64,000 bases of DNA from Paludibacterium yongneupense DSM 18731 (GTDB lineage Bacteria; Pseudomonadota; Gammaproteobacteria; Burkholderiales; Chromobacteriaceae), in the NCBI RefSeq assembly GCF_000422925.1, contig NZ_AUGZ01000009.1, forward strand, positions 1 to 64,000. The letters run 5' to 3'. The notes under the pieces are model-generated. The model saw nothing but the letters and a program-made list of their open reading frames with translations. It was not told the origin of the DNA and did no database searches. Position numbers and translations under genes: made by a program. Shown here piece after piece: positions 35,668 through 43,942 of the stretch. The number at the start of each line of letters is the position of its first letter. Within the stretch, counting starts at the first letter, position 1.

Positions 35668-37326
35668 ATGAAGATCTCAAGTGTAATTGGCCGGGTCGGC
35701 GTACCGACACTGGCCCTGTGTCTGATGGCGCCCTGCGTGTATGCGGGCGAGGAGTGGGTTGCGACACAGACCGCGGCTTTCCGTGTTCCCGAGCGCGCCT
35801 CGATGCTCGGCATGAGGGAATTGCCGCCGGGCGCGCCGATCCGGATTGCGGTAAACCTGCGTCTGCACGACAAGGCGCAGCTGGATGCTCTCGTGGCTTC
35901 CGTGCAGCGCGAGGGTGGGGGCATGCTGACCCACGAGCAGTTCATGCGTCGGTTCGCGCCCTCCGCGGCGCAGGCCGAAGCCGTGGCCAGCTATTTGCGC
36001 CGCGCGGGATTCGTCGATGTCCGCATTGCCCCCAACCGTGTTCTGGTCACCGCCACCGGATCAGCGGCAAGCGTCCAGACGGCCTTCCATACTGCCTTGC
36101 ACCGTTTCAGTCTTGACGGCGAAGAGCACTATGCCAATGCCGGCGCCGCCATGGTGCCAGCCTCTCTGGGGGGGACGGTGCTCGCGGTGCTCGGTCTGCA
36201 AAACGTCAGCCATGCGCGTCCGTTGTTCCGGCTGGCGGTGCCGGAACAGGGACAGGGACAGGGCAAAAGCAAGGACAAGGGCAAGGGCAAGGAAGTCGTC
36301 GGCCACTCGCCGCTCGAATTCGCCGCGCTCTACGGCGCAGGCAAGACGCCGGACGCCGGCGCGGCGATGGTCGGGATCATTTCGGCCGGCGATCTGAGCC
36401 AGACCCTGAGCGACCTGAACCTGTTCACGGACAAGAACAGACTCGATCCGGTCTCGGTGTCGGTGGTGCAGAGCGGAAGCGGTTCGACCGATAGCAGCGG
36501 CACGATGGAATGGGATCTCGACAGCCAGTCCATCGTTGGGGCCGGCGGTGGACGGGTGTTGGAGATGCTGTTCTACAACGCGAGCAGTCTGTATGACCAG
36601 GATCTCGTGCAGGCCTACAACCAGGCGGTGTCCGACAATCAGGCTGCGGTGATCAATGTTTCGCTCGGTGAGTGCGAGGACGATGCGGCCGCCAGTGGCG
36701 CCATGGCGAGCGAGGACCAGATCTTTGAAGTGGCGATGGCACAGGGGCAGACGTTCTCGGTGTCCTCTGGCGACTCCGGCTCGAACGAGTGCAGCGGAAG
36801 CACCGCGACCCATCAGAGCTATCCGGCGGTGTCGCCCTATGTGATGGCAATCGGCGGCACTACGTTGACCACGGACGGCGGCCATCATTATTTGGGCGAA
36901 ACGGTCTGGCAGGGCAGCGGGGGTGGGGCGAGCGGGCTGGAGGCGCGTCCCGCCTGGCAGTCCGGAGTTGCGGCGATGAGGACGAATCGCGGGGTACCCG
37001 ACCTCGCGTTCGACGCCGATCCCGCCAGCGGCGCGGTGATCATGTATAACGGCGCCGATGCCCAGGTCGGCGGCACCAGTCTGTCCGCGCCGATTTTCAC
37101 CGGCATATGGGCGCGCCTGCAATCGGCGAAAGGCAAGCGGCCCGGTTTTCCCGGGCCGTGGGTCTATGCGGCAGGAAGCAGCGGCAAGCGCGTCTACCGC
37201 GATATCACTTCCGGCTCCAATGGCGCCTATCAGGCCGGCAAGGGCTGGGATTTCACCACCGGGTGGGGCAGCATCCTGATCGAACCGTTTGCCGCCTATC
37301 TGCGGACCGTGACGGGTTCTTCATGA
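35668..37326 (+). CDS. Secreted S53 family serine-carboxyl peptidase (sedolisin)
   Basis: 552-residue pre-pro-peptidase. A signal peptide ends near CVYA-GEEW; the pro-kumamolisin activation domain follows (about 35-190). A low-complexity Gly/Gln/Lys linker at about 193-211 leads into the catalytic domain. The triad is visible: Glu281 and Asp285 in TMEWDLDSQS, Ser471 in GGTSLSAP, and the oxyanion Asp369 in SSGDSG. The C-terminal calcium loop is DITSGSNGAYQAGKGWDFTTGWGS. Such enzymes work at acid pH. It is monocistronic and the third extracellular protease in this 10-kb stretch. Confidence 0.94.
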   Translation: MKISSVIGRVGVPTLALCLMAPCVYAGEEWVATQTAAFRVPERASMLGMRELPPGAPIRIAVNLRLHDKAQLDALVASVQREGGGMLTHEQFMRRFAPSAAQAEAVASYLRRAGFVDVRIAPNRVLVTATGSAASVQTAFHTALHRFSLDGEEHYANAGAAMVPASLGGTVLAVLGLQNVSHARPLFRLAVPEQGQGQGKSKDKGKGKEVVGHSPLEFAALYGAGKTPDAGAAMVGIISAGDLSQTLSDLNLFTDKNRLDPVSVSVVQSGSGSTDSSGTMEWDLDSQSIVGAGGGRVLEMLFYNASSLYDQDLVQAYNQAVSDNQAAVINVSLGECEDDAAASGAMASEDQIFEVAMAQGQTFSVSSGDSGSNECSGSTATHQSYPAVSPYVMAIGGTTLTTDGGHHYLGETVWQGSGGGASGLEARPAWQSGVAAMRTNRGVPDLAFDADPASGAVIMYNGADAQVGGTSLSAPIFTGIWARLQSAKGKRPGFPGPWVYAAGSSGKRVYRDITSGSNGAYQAGKGWDFTTGWGSILIEPFAAYLRTVTGSS

Positions 37327-37348
37327 TCGCCGCCGCCGCGGCATGCGA

Positions 37349-38173
37349 TCAGGGGATAAGCCGGCCCGAGGGGTCGAAAAAAGGGTAGGGGCCGGCAAAA
37401 TCGTCAACCATGACCTGATGGCTGACGAGCCCCTGACCTGGCCGCCAGTTGTGGATGAGAAAAGAAGCGGGTTCCAGTACGAAGGCGGACGGTCCATCCG
37501 GGCTCAGGTCAAGTGCGACCTGATGGGCACTGGAGGGGCAGGTCTGCGCGAGCGTTCCGGCGAAGCGCGCCTGGATAGGGCGGTGCAGGTGACCGCAGAG
37601 TAGGCGCTCGACGTTGGGATGCGCGGCGACGAGGGTGGCCAGTGCCGCGGCCGATGCCGGATCGAGGCCGATGGCGTCCATATGGGCGATTCCGGTGTCG
37701 AAGGGGGGATGATGCATCGCGATCAGCGTCGGCCGACCGGCCGTGGCCGCCAGGGCCCGTTCCAGCCAGGCGAGCCGGGCAGTGCACAAATGGCCGCCGC
37801 TGGCGGGGGGAGCGGCGCTGTCGAGTACGATCAGCTCGAGTGCGCCGAGTGTTTCACGGTACTGGATAAAGTCGCCGTCGCCTGAGTCCTGGACGTCGGG
37901 GAAAACCGCGCGCAATGCGTCGCGACAGTCGTGGTTGCCGACCGCGAGCCGATAGGGCATGGCCAGCGGTTCGAGCAGGCTTTTGAGCAGCGTGTACTCG
38001 GCCACTGAGCCCGAGTCGGTCAGGTCGCCGCTGATCACGACCCACTCTGGTCGCGGCCGCAGCGCGTTGAGCGCGGCCACGGTGCGTGCGAGGGCAGTCG
38101 CGGTATCGACCCGGCCATAAGCGAGACGGCCGGGCGGTTTGATATGCAGGTCTGAAATCTGGGCAATCAGCAT
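37349..38173 (-). CDS. CpdA/GpdQ-like metallophosphodiesterase
   Basis: 274-residue calcineurin-like phosphoesterase. The metal-binding motifs are in order: QISDLHI (Asp, His), VISGDLTD, VGNHDCRDAL, and MHHPPFDTGIAHMD with CGHLHRP. It is closest in type to CpdA/GpdQ enzymes that cleave cyclic nucleotides or glycerophosphodiesters. ATG 38173 overlaps the stop of the ABC ATPase gene by 7 nt, so it is translated with a transporter. This suggests that it hydrolyses the imported ligand, probably a phosphodiester, in the cytoplasm. Confidence 0.88.
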   Translation of the reverse strand: MLIAQISDLHIKPPGRLAYGRVDTATALARTVAALNALRPRPEWVVISGDLTDSGSVAEYTLLKSLLEPLAMPYRLAVGNHDCRDALRAVFPDVQDSGDGDFIQYRETLGALELIVLDSAAPPASGGHLCTARLAWLERALAATAGRPTLIAMHHPPFDTGIAHMDAIGLDPASAAALATLVAAHPNVERLLCGHLHRPIQARFAGTLAQTCPSSAHQVALDLSPDGPSAFVLEPASFLIHNWRPGQGLVSHQVMVDDFAGPYPFFDPSGRLIP

Positions 38174-39231
38174 GTCGTGGTTTCCGTATCGGGCAGGGGG
38201 GTATGCCAGACTTCCGCCGCCAGCGAGAAGCCGATGCGCTCGCCAGTCGCATAGCGGGTGCGGCCCGGTGCATCGACCAGGATGGGGGCGGCGCCGACAC
38301 CGGACAGGCTGAGCCGGGTGTGCCCGCCGAGAAATGTCGCGGACTCGACCACGCCGTGCAGCTCGCCGCCGGAGGGCGTGAGGATGACGTCCTCGGGGCG
38401 GAACCACAGGCGGGAGCGGGGTTGGGCGCCTGGCGCGGCGATCAGCCTGCCGCCCGCGCAATGCAGCGCCCCGTCGCGCCAGACGCCTTCCAGCTGGTTC
38501 ATGGTGCCGATAAAGCTTGCCACTACCGCATTCGCCGGTTGGTGGTAGATATCGCGCGGCGTGCCGATCTGTTCGATTGCTCCTGCGCTCATGACCACGA
38601 TTTTATCGCCGAGCGCCATTGCCTCGGCCTGATCGTGGGTGACATAGACCGTGGTGACCCCCAGGTTGCGCAACAGCGTATTCATCTCGGTGCGCAGGGA
38701 TTCGCGCAGCTGTGCGTCGAGCGCGGTCAGAGGCTCGTCTAGCAGGAGTACGCGCGGCTGCGGTGCCAGGGCGCGCGCCAGCGCCACGCGCTGGCGCTGG
38801 CCGCCGGAGAGTTGAGCAATCTGGCGTTCGGCCAGCGCATCGAGCCGGGTCAGTGCGAGCAACTCGTCGACGCGACGCGCGATCTGTTGCGGCGGCAGGC
38901 GGCGAATGGAAAGACCGTAAGCAACGTTCTGACGCACATTCATATGCGGGAACAGCGCGTAATTCTGAAATACCATGCCGACTTGACGCTCTTCGATCGG
39001 ACGCGCGCTGACGTCTTCGGCGCCGAAAAAGACCCTGCCGCCCGCGTCGGGGCGTTCCAGGCCGGCAATCAGGCGCAGGGTGGTGGTCTTGCCGCAGCCG
39101 GATGGGCCGAGCAGCACCACCGTTTCGCCGGCGGCGATATCGAGATCGAGCGGCTTGAGCACCGGCCGCGCCGCACCGGGGAAGGTCTTGGCACAGCGTT
39201 CGAGACGAATGGGGACGGAATCGAGTTTCAT
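38167..39231 (-). CDS. ABC transporter ATP-binding protein (PotA/FbpC-like)
   Basis: 354-residue ATPase of a binding-protein-dependent importer. Walker A is GPSGCGKTTT, Q-loop MVFQNYALFP, signature LSGGQRQRVALARAL, Walker B VLLLDEPLTALD, H-loop YVTHDQ, and a C-terminal TOBE domain with WFRPEDVIL. The frame is open to 39822, but ATG 39231 matches the family N-terminus and overlaps the preceding permease by 4 nt. It belongs to the iron/polyamine/2-aminoethylphosphonate branch; context favours an organophosphate ligand. Confidence 0.92.
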   Translation of the reverse strand: MKLDSVPIRLERCAKTFPGAARPVLKPLDLDIAAGETVVLLGPSGCGKTTTLRLIAGLERPDAGGRVFFGAEDVSARPIEERQVGMVFQNYALFPHMNVRQNVAYGLSIRRLPPQQIARRVDELLALTRLDALAERQIAQLSGGQRQRVALARALAPQPRVLLLDEPLTALDAQLRESLRTEMNTLLRNLGVTTVYVTHDQAEAMALGDKIVVMSAGAIEQIGTPRDIYHQPANAVVASFIGTMNQLEGVWRDGALHCAGGRLIAAPGAQPRSRLWFRPEDVILTPSGGELHGVVESATFLGGHTRLSLSGVGAAPILVDAPGRTRYATGERIGFSLAAEVWHTPLPDTETTTC

Positions 39232-40025
39232 CGTGCGTTCCTGTGGCCGGCCATGGGCGTATTGACGCCGCAGGCCTGCATTAAAATCAGCAAGGGGATC
39301 AGTATCAAGAAAAAAATCAGGGTGTAGGCGCTGCCGATCTCGATGCGCATCGAGGCGTAGGCGTCGGCAAGCCCGACCGGAAGCGTCTGGGTCAGCGGAG
39401 TGTGCAGCATCCAGGTCAGGTTGAATTCGCCCAGCGAGAGCGTCACGACGGTCAGTGCGCCGGCTACGATGCCGGGACGTATCACCGGCAGCACCACGCT
39501 GATGCCGCGTTGCCACAGACCGGCGCCGAGGCTGGCGGCGCCCTCCTCCAGCGTGCGCAGGTCTACGCTTGCGCACACCGCCGCCACCGAACGCACCATG
39601 AATGGCAGTGTGAAAACGATATGGCCGGTCACGATGAACCACAGACTGTTGCGAAATGCGCCGAAGCTGCCGTAGATGACCAGCAGACCGAGGGCCGAGG
39701 CCAAGCCCGGCACCGCTACCGGCAGCATCAGCAAGCCTTCTGCCAGCCGGGCCGCGCGGTGACGCGAGCGCGCGAGCACATAGCCGGCCGGCACCCCGAC
39801 AAGCAGGGTGATCGCACAGCATGCGATCGCCACCAGCACAGATAGCGCGACCGCCTGCCGGTATTGCGTCCAGACCGCCGCCACCCAGCGCAGGGTGAGG
39901 CCATGGGTGATGCCTTGCGCATAGTTGTCACTGACTCCGGCTGCGATGGACATGAGTACCGGCAGGATCAGAAATGCGCACAGCGCGAGCGTAACGGAAA
40001 ATTGTAGTGTCTTGAGCAATTTCAT
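39228..40025 (-). CDS. ABC transporter permease, second subunit
   Basis: 265-residue inner-membrane permease with about six membrane helices. The EAA-like coupling motif is EEGAASLGAGLWQRGISVVLP. AGGAGG at 40031-40036 (read on the minus strand) gives ATG 40025 better spacing than ATG 40028. The Shine-Dalgarno overlaps the stop codon of the other permease, and its own stop overlaps the ATPase start, so the whole set is tightly coupled. Confidence 0.9.
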   Translation of the reverse strand: MKLLKTLQFSVTLALCAFLILPVLMSIAAGVSDNYAQGITHGLTLRWVAAVWTQYRQAVALSVLVAIACCAITLLVGVPAGYVLARSRHRAARLAEGLLMLPVAVPGLASALGLLVIYGSFGAFRNSLWFIVTGHIVFTLPFMVRSVAAVCASVDLRTLEEGAASLGAGLWQRGISVVLPVIRPGIVAGALTVVTLSLGEFNLTWMLHTPLTQTLPVGLADAYASMRIEIGSAYTLIFFLILIPLLILMQACGVNTPMAGHRNAR

Positions 40026-40035
40026 CATGCCCTCC

Positions 40036-40857
40036 TCAGGCGGCCGCCGCGACGTTGCCGCCACCGCCCAGCCCCGCCAGCGCGAGTACGAGCCAGGTGA
40101 CGGCGCCAAGCACCAGGCTTAGCGAGGCTGCCACCACCAGATTGGCGTTGAGCGTGAATTCGCTGTAGATCGCCATCGGTAATACATCGATCTCGGTCGC
40201 CAGGGTAAAGGCGGTGCCGAAAGCCCCCATCGCCGTCGCGAAGCACATGGCACCGGCCGCCAGCAGCGCCGGGCGCAGGGCGGGCAGAACCACATCGCGC
40301 TGAATGCGCCATGGCGAGGCTCCGAGAGAGCGTGCGGCTTCTTCGAGCGCCGGATCGAGTTTCTCGGCGGCGGCCATCAGGGTGAGAATCACGCGCGGGA
40401 TGGAAAAATACAGATAGCCGAGAAACAAGCCGGCCATGGAGTAAGCGAAAACCGTGTTGTGGCCGGTCAATTCGCGCGAGATGGCACCGATCAGCCCTTG
40501 GCGTCCGGCCAGCATGATCACCATGAAGCCGACCACGACGCCGGGAAAGGCCAGCGGCAGGGTCAGCATGGCAATCAGGGTACGCCGGCCCGGAAACGCG
40601 TGGCGCACCAGCGCCAAGCCTGCCACCAGCGCCAGCGCGAGGGCGACGGCGGTGACCAGTGCCGAGAGGATGACCGTCGACAGCAGGCTTTCCAGATAGC
40701 GCGGGTTGGTGATCAGGGCGCGATAGCCGGCGCCGCCGGCACTGACGCTGATGGCGGCCAGACGGCTCATGGGCAACAGCCAGAATGCCAGGAAAACGGT
40801 CAGTGCCGGTGCAAGCAGGGCCGCTCGCCAGTGGCGGGGCAAGGTCAAATCATTCAT
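40036..40857 (-). CDS. ABC transporter permease, first subunit
   Basis: 273-residue inner-membrane permease with about six hydrophobic helices and the EAA-like loop EEAARSLGASPWRIQRDVVLP. ATG 40857 (MNDLTLPRH) fits the family better than the open frame extending to 40899. It pairs with the second permease to form the membrane channel of the phosphodiester-type importer. Confidence 0.9.
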   Translation of the reverse strand: MNDLTLPRHWRAALLAPALTVFLAFWLLPMSRLAAISVSAGGAGYRALITNPRYLESLLSTVILSALVTAVALALALVAGLALVRHAFPGRRTLIAMLTLPLAFPGVVVGFMVIMLAGRQGLIGAISRELTGHNTVFAYSMAGLFLGYLYFSIPRVILTLMAAAEKLDPALEEAARSLGASPWRIQRDVVLPALRPALLAAGAMCFATAMGAFGTAFTLATEIDVLPMAIYSEFTLNANLVVAASLSLVLGAVTWLVLALAGLGGGGNVAAAA

Positions 40858-40910
40858 GGCAGGAGTCCGTACCGCGCGGGAGGGCATCCCGCGCGGCAAA
40901 GTGGATGTGC

Positions 40911-41918
40911 TTAGCGCACTTCGTTAAGGTAGCTCTGGCCGAAGGCTTGTTGCGCCTTGGCCATCGTTTCGTAGTCGACAACATGCGCGCGGGCGTAATC
41001 GGCTGCCGGCAGGAAGCGTGCCGCCACTTCGGGGCGGATGACCCCGCGTACCGGACGCAGATAGGCATTGGCCCACAGCGTCTGTCCCTGATCGGAAAGC
41101 ACGAAGTCGAGCACTTTCTTGCCGTTGTCGGCGTGCGGGGCTCCCTTCACCAATGCCATGACATAGGGAACGGACAGGGTGCCTTCGCGCGGAATCACGA
41201 ATTCGACATTGGCGTGGTCCTGATACTTGGCGCGGTAAGCATTGAAGTCATAGTCGATCAGAATCGGGATCTCGCCCGACAGAACCCGGGCATAGGCGGT
41301 CTGCTTCGGTACGATGGGCTGGTTCTGCTTGAGGCGGCGGAAATAGTCGAGGGCCGGCTTGAAGTTCCCGAGCGAGCCCCCGAGCGCCTGATTGACCGCT
41401 ACGGCGCTGGCATAACCGACGAAGGCGCTGCTGGGGTCGAGGTAGCCCACCATTCCGCGGTACTGCGGTTTGAGCAGATCCTGCCAGCTATGCGGTACCG
41501 GGCGCCCTTCCAGTGCATCCTTGTTGACGAAGAAGCCGATGGTTCCGGAATGGATGCTGAACCAGTTGCCCCCGGGATCTTTGAGGCCGGCCGGAATCGA
41601 GGCCCAGTGCGCGGGTTTGTAGGGGGTGATCAGCCCTTTCTCCCGCGCCTGGAAGGCCGAGCTGATGCCGAGATAGACCACGTCCGCCACCGGGCTCTTT
41701 TCTTCGGCCATCAACTGGGCGATGGCCTGGCCGGAGTTTTTGTTGTCGAAGGGGACCGTGATGCCCGTGTGTTGCTGGATGGCCTTGATCTGACCGGCCC
41801 AGTCCGCCCATTCGGGCGGACAGTTGTAACAGATGGCGGTGCCTGCTGCCTGGGCGAAGGTGGCGCTGCCTGCCAGTACGGCGGCGGCGATCAGCGGGCG
41901 GATGGAAAAGCTGAACAT
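40911..41918 (-). CDS. Periplasmic substrate-binding protein (family 1)
   Basis: 335-residue extracellular solute-binding protein. The signal peptide MFSFSIRPLIAAAVLAGSATFAQA ends before AGTAIC. The mature protein has motifs such as VADVVYLGISSAFQAREKGLI and LSGEIPILIDYDFNAYR, like the FutA/PhnS-type group that binds iron or phosphonates. Two Cys residues in CYNCPPEW open the mature chain. ATG 41918 is 12 bp from the LacI-family gene. The coupled phosphodiesterase downstream suggests a phosphodiester ligand. Confidence 0.88.
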   Translation of the reverse strand: MFSFSIRPLIAAAVLAGSATFAQAAGTAICYNCPPEWADWAGQIKAIQQHTGITVPFDNKNSGQAIAQLMAEEKSPVADVVYLGISSAFQAREKGLITPYKPAHWASIPAGLKDPGGNWFSIHSGTIGFFVNKDALEGRPVPHSWQDLLKPQYRGMVGYLDPSSAFVGYASAVAVNQALGGSLGNFKPALDYFRRLKQNQPIVPKQTAYARVLSGEIPILIDYDFNAYRAKYQDHANVEFVIPREGTLSVPYVMALVKGAPHADNGKKVLDFVLSDQGQTLWANAYLRPVRGVIRPEVAARFLPAADYARAHVVDYETMAKAQQAFGQSYLNEVR

Positions 41919-41929
41919 GGTAGGGCTCC

Positions 41930-42940
41930 TTAGTCGGGACGGAAGCGAACGGGTGCGGCGGAACCGCCCAGCCTGAGGCTGTGCGGCAAAATTCGGGAAA
42001 CGGGCGCGGCGTCGTCGCGGATGGCGAGGTCCAGGCTCTGCATCGCCATTGCTCCCAGGCGTGCGTTGGGTTGGCAAACCGAGGCGAGCACCGGGCTCAT
42101 CAGGGTGCCGACGTCGAGTCCGTCGAAACCGAGAATCGCGATATCGCGCGGCAGGGCCAGTCCGGCCTGTTGCAACTGGCGCATGACCAGCATGGCGAGG
42201 CGGTCATTGCCGCAGAACAGCGCGTCCGGGCGGGTCTCCGGGTCGGTCAGGGCGGCGAGGACGACGGCAGGCAGCGTCACGCTGTTGAAATCCACTTCGA
42301 GGGCCGGCGTGGCGACGAGCCCGGCCGCCGCGAGCGCATCGCCGTAGCCGAGGTAGCGCTGCCACGCGCGGTCGGAGGCCGCCATCGCTCCGCTCAGCAT
42401 CACGATGCGGCGATATCCGGCTGTGATCAGAGCGGCCACGCCATCGCGTGCCGCGCCGCGGTTGTCGACCGAGACACAGGGGCGGTGCGGGCACTGGTTA
42501 TAAACCAGTACGTAAGGGGCGCCGGTGCGCTCGAGTTCGTCCAGCAGCGGATGTTCGTGCGCATGGGCGACGGTCAGGATCAAGCCGTCGACGCGCTGGC
42601 GCAGCAGGGTATCCAGCGCCGCCTGCTCGCGCACGCCATCGTAGGCTGTGCTCATCAACAGGATCTGGTAGCCGGCGGCGGTCGCCGCGGCTTCGATGCC
42701 TTCCACGCATTCGGCGAATACCGGAGAGGCGATCGAAGGCAGCATGACGCCGATCAGGCGGCTGCGATCGCCGCGCAACTGTTGACCTATCCGGCTCAAG
42801 CGGAAGCCAAGCGTCGCGACGGCTTGTCGCACGGTGTCGCGCGTAGCGGGGCTGACCCGGTCCGGGGTATTGAGCGTGCGGGAGACGGTGGCGATCGAGA
42901 CCCCCGCCAGTGCGGCGACGTCCTTGATGCTGGCGGTCAT
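41930..42940 (-). CDS. LacI-family regulator of the importer/phosphodiesterase operon
   Basis: 336-residue LacI-type repressor. The N-terminal helix-turn-helix IKDVAALAGVSIATVSRTLN is followed by a hinge and a sugar-binding-like effector domain ending in RLGGSAAPVRFRPD. It is the first gene of a six-gene operon (regulator, binding protein, two permeases, ATPase, phosphodiesterase). A LacI-style dyad lies 80 bp upstream. The effector is presumably the transported ligand or its product. Confidence 0.9.
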   Translation of the reverse strand: MTASIKDVAALAGVSIATVSRTLNTPDRVSPATRDTVRQAVATLGFRLSRIGQQLRGDRSRLIGVMLPSIASPVFAECVEGIEAAATAAGYQILLMSTAYDGVREQAALDTLLRQRVDGLILTVAHAHEHPLLDELERTGAPYVLVYNQCPHRPCVSVDNRGAARDGVAALITAGYRRIVMLSGAMAASDRAWQRYLGYGDALAAAGLVATPALEVDFNSVTLPAVVLAALTDPETRPDALFCGNDRLAMLVMRQLQQAGLALPRDIAILGFDGLDVGTLMSPVLASVCQPNARLGAMAMQSLDLAIRDDAAPVSRILPHSLRLGGSAAPVRFRPD

Positions 42941-43020
42941 TTCAGCATCCTGCGCGTCGAAGACGCGCGGTGGTGCGGGCGGAACGTGGGCAGGCGAGCA
43001 TGGCGAATGGCCGTTTGATG

Positions 43021-43030
43021 GAAACGTTTA
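43021..43030. promoter_or_regulatory. LacI-type operator candidate
   Basis: GAAACGTTTA contains the perfect 8-bp dyad AAACGTTT with central CG, the core of many LacI-family sites. It lies 81 bp upstream of the LacI-family gene at 42940, in the 180-bp gap before hutG, which suggests autorepression of the importer operon. No promoter hexamers stand out. Confidence 0.55.
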
Positions 43031-43092
43031 CATTCTGCCTGCTGCATATTGCAGCGAATTGACAAGGAAGTGACGGGAGCGTGAAACAGGGG

Positions 43093-43113
43093 GCCGGGCG
43101 TGGCGCGCCCGGC
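43093..43113 (-). terminator. GC hairpin after hutG, possible terminator
   Basis: GCCGGGCG (43093-43100) pairs with CGCCCGGC (43106-43113) around 5 nt, 9 bp beyond the hutG stop. On the minus strand it is followed by CCCCCTGTTTCAC, a poor T-run. It may end the hut transcript and shield the LacI operon, with moderate strength. Confidence 0.45.
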
Positions 43114-43121
43114 GATGCGGC

Positions 43122-43916
43122 TCAGCCGCCGAGGGCGGCCAGCGCGGTAGTCAGCAGTGCGCGCAAGACGGGCTGCACCCTGGTGGCGAGCGCCTCGGAA
43201 TAGGCATAGGGCAGCTGTTCCTGCATATAGCAGCTTTGTGCGAGTTCCAGTTGCACGGCCTGCACGCCCGAGTCGGGCGTGCCATAGGCGCGGGTGATAT
43301 AGCCGCCCTTGAAGCGTCCGTTGAGCACGGCGCTGAATCCCGCCGCATTGTCGCGTGCGACCTCAAGCAGTTTTTCGGCCAGCCCCGGGCGGCAGGAGGC
43401 GCCATCGGCGCTGCCGAGGTTGAAGTCGGGCAGACGGCCTTCGAAGAAACGGGGGACATGCGAGCGGATCGAGTGGGCTTCCCACAGCAGGATCTGCCCG
43501 TGGCGGGCCTGCAGGCGAGCGATCTCGTGGCGCAAGGCTTCATGATAGGGACGCCAGTAGCGGTTGACGCGTTCGGTGATTTCATCCTCGAGCGGCGTCT
43601 CGCCGGGCTGGTAGAGGGCTTCTTTATTGAAGGTGTCGACCGGGCACAGGCCGGTCGTGTCCTGGCCCGGATAGAGATTGGCGTTGTCGGGCGGGCGATT
43701 GAGGTCGATCACATAGCGCGAATGATGCGGAACCAGCAGCGATGCCCCCATGGCAAGGGCGAAGTCGTACAGGCGCGGCAGATGCCAGTCGGTATCATCG
43801 AGCCGGGCGGCGGCGGGCGTCATGCGTCCGGCCAGCGTCTGCGGTAGCTCCGTGCCGGCATGAGGCATCGAGATCAGCAGCGGCAGGGTGCCGCGTACCA
43901 GGGTAAAGCCATCCAT
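43122..43916 (-). CDS. hutG: N-formylglutamate deformylase
   Basis: Last step of the five-step histidine pathway: N-formylglutamate to glutamate and formate. The 264-residue protein begins MDGFTLVRGTLPLLISMPHAG and has LDDTDWHLPRLYDFA, VIDLNRPPDNANLYPGQ and LLWEAHSIRSHVP with the metal-binding His/Glu residues of the FGase family. The frame is open to 44513, but ATG 43916 starts the conserved domain and lies 26 bp after hutF. Confidence 0.95.
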   Translation of the reverse strand: MDGFTLVRGTLPLLISMPHAGTELPQTLAGRMTPAAARLDDTDWHLPRLYDFALAMGASLLVPHHSRYVIDLNRPPDNANLYPGQDTTGLCPVDTFNKEALYQPGETPLEDEITERVNRYWRPYHEALRHEIARLQARHGQILLWEAHSIRSHVPRFFEGRLPDFNLGSADGASCRPGLAEKLLEVARDNAAGFSAVLNGRFKGGYITRAYGTPDSGVQAVQLELAQSCYMQEQLPYAYSEALATRVQPVLRALLTTALAALGG

Positions 43917-43942
43917 GTCAGGAGTTCCTTCTGCATGCCGGC

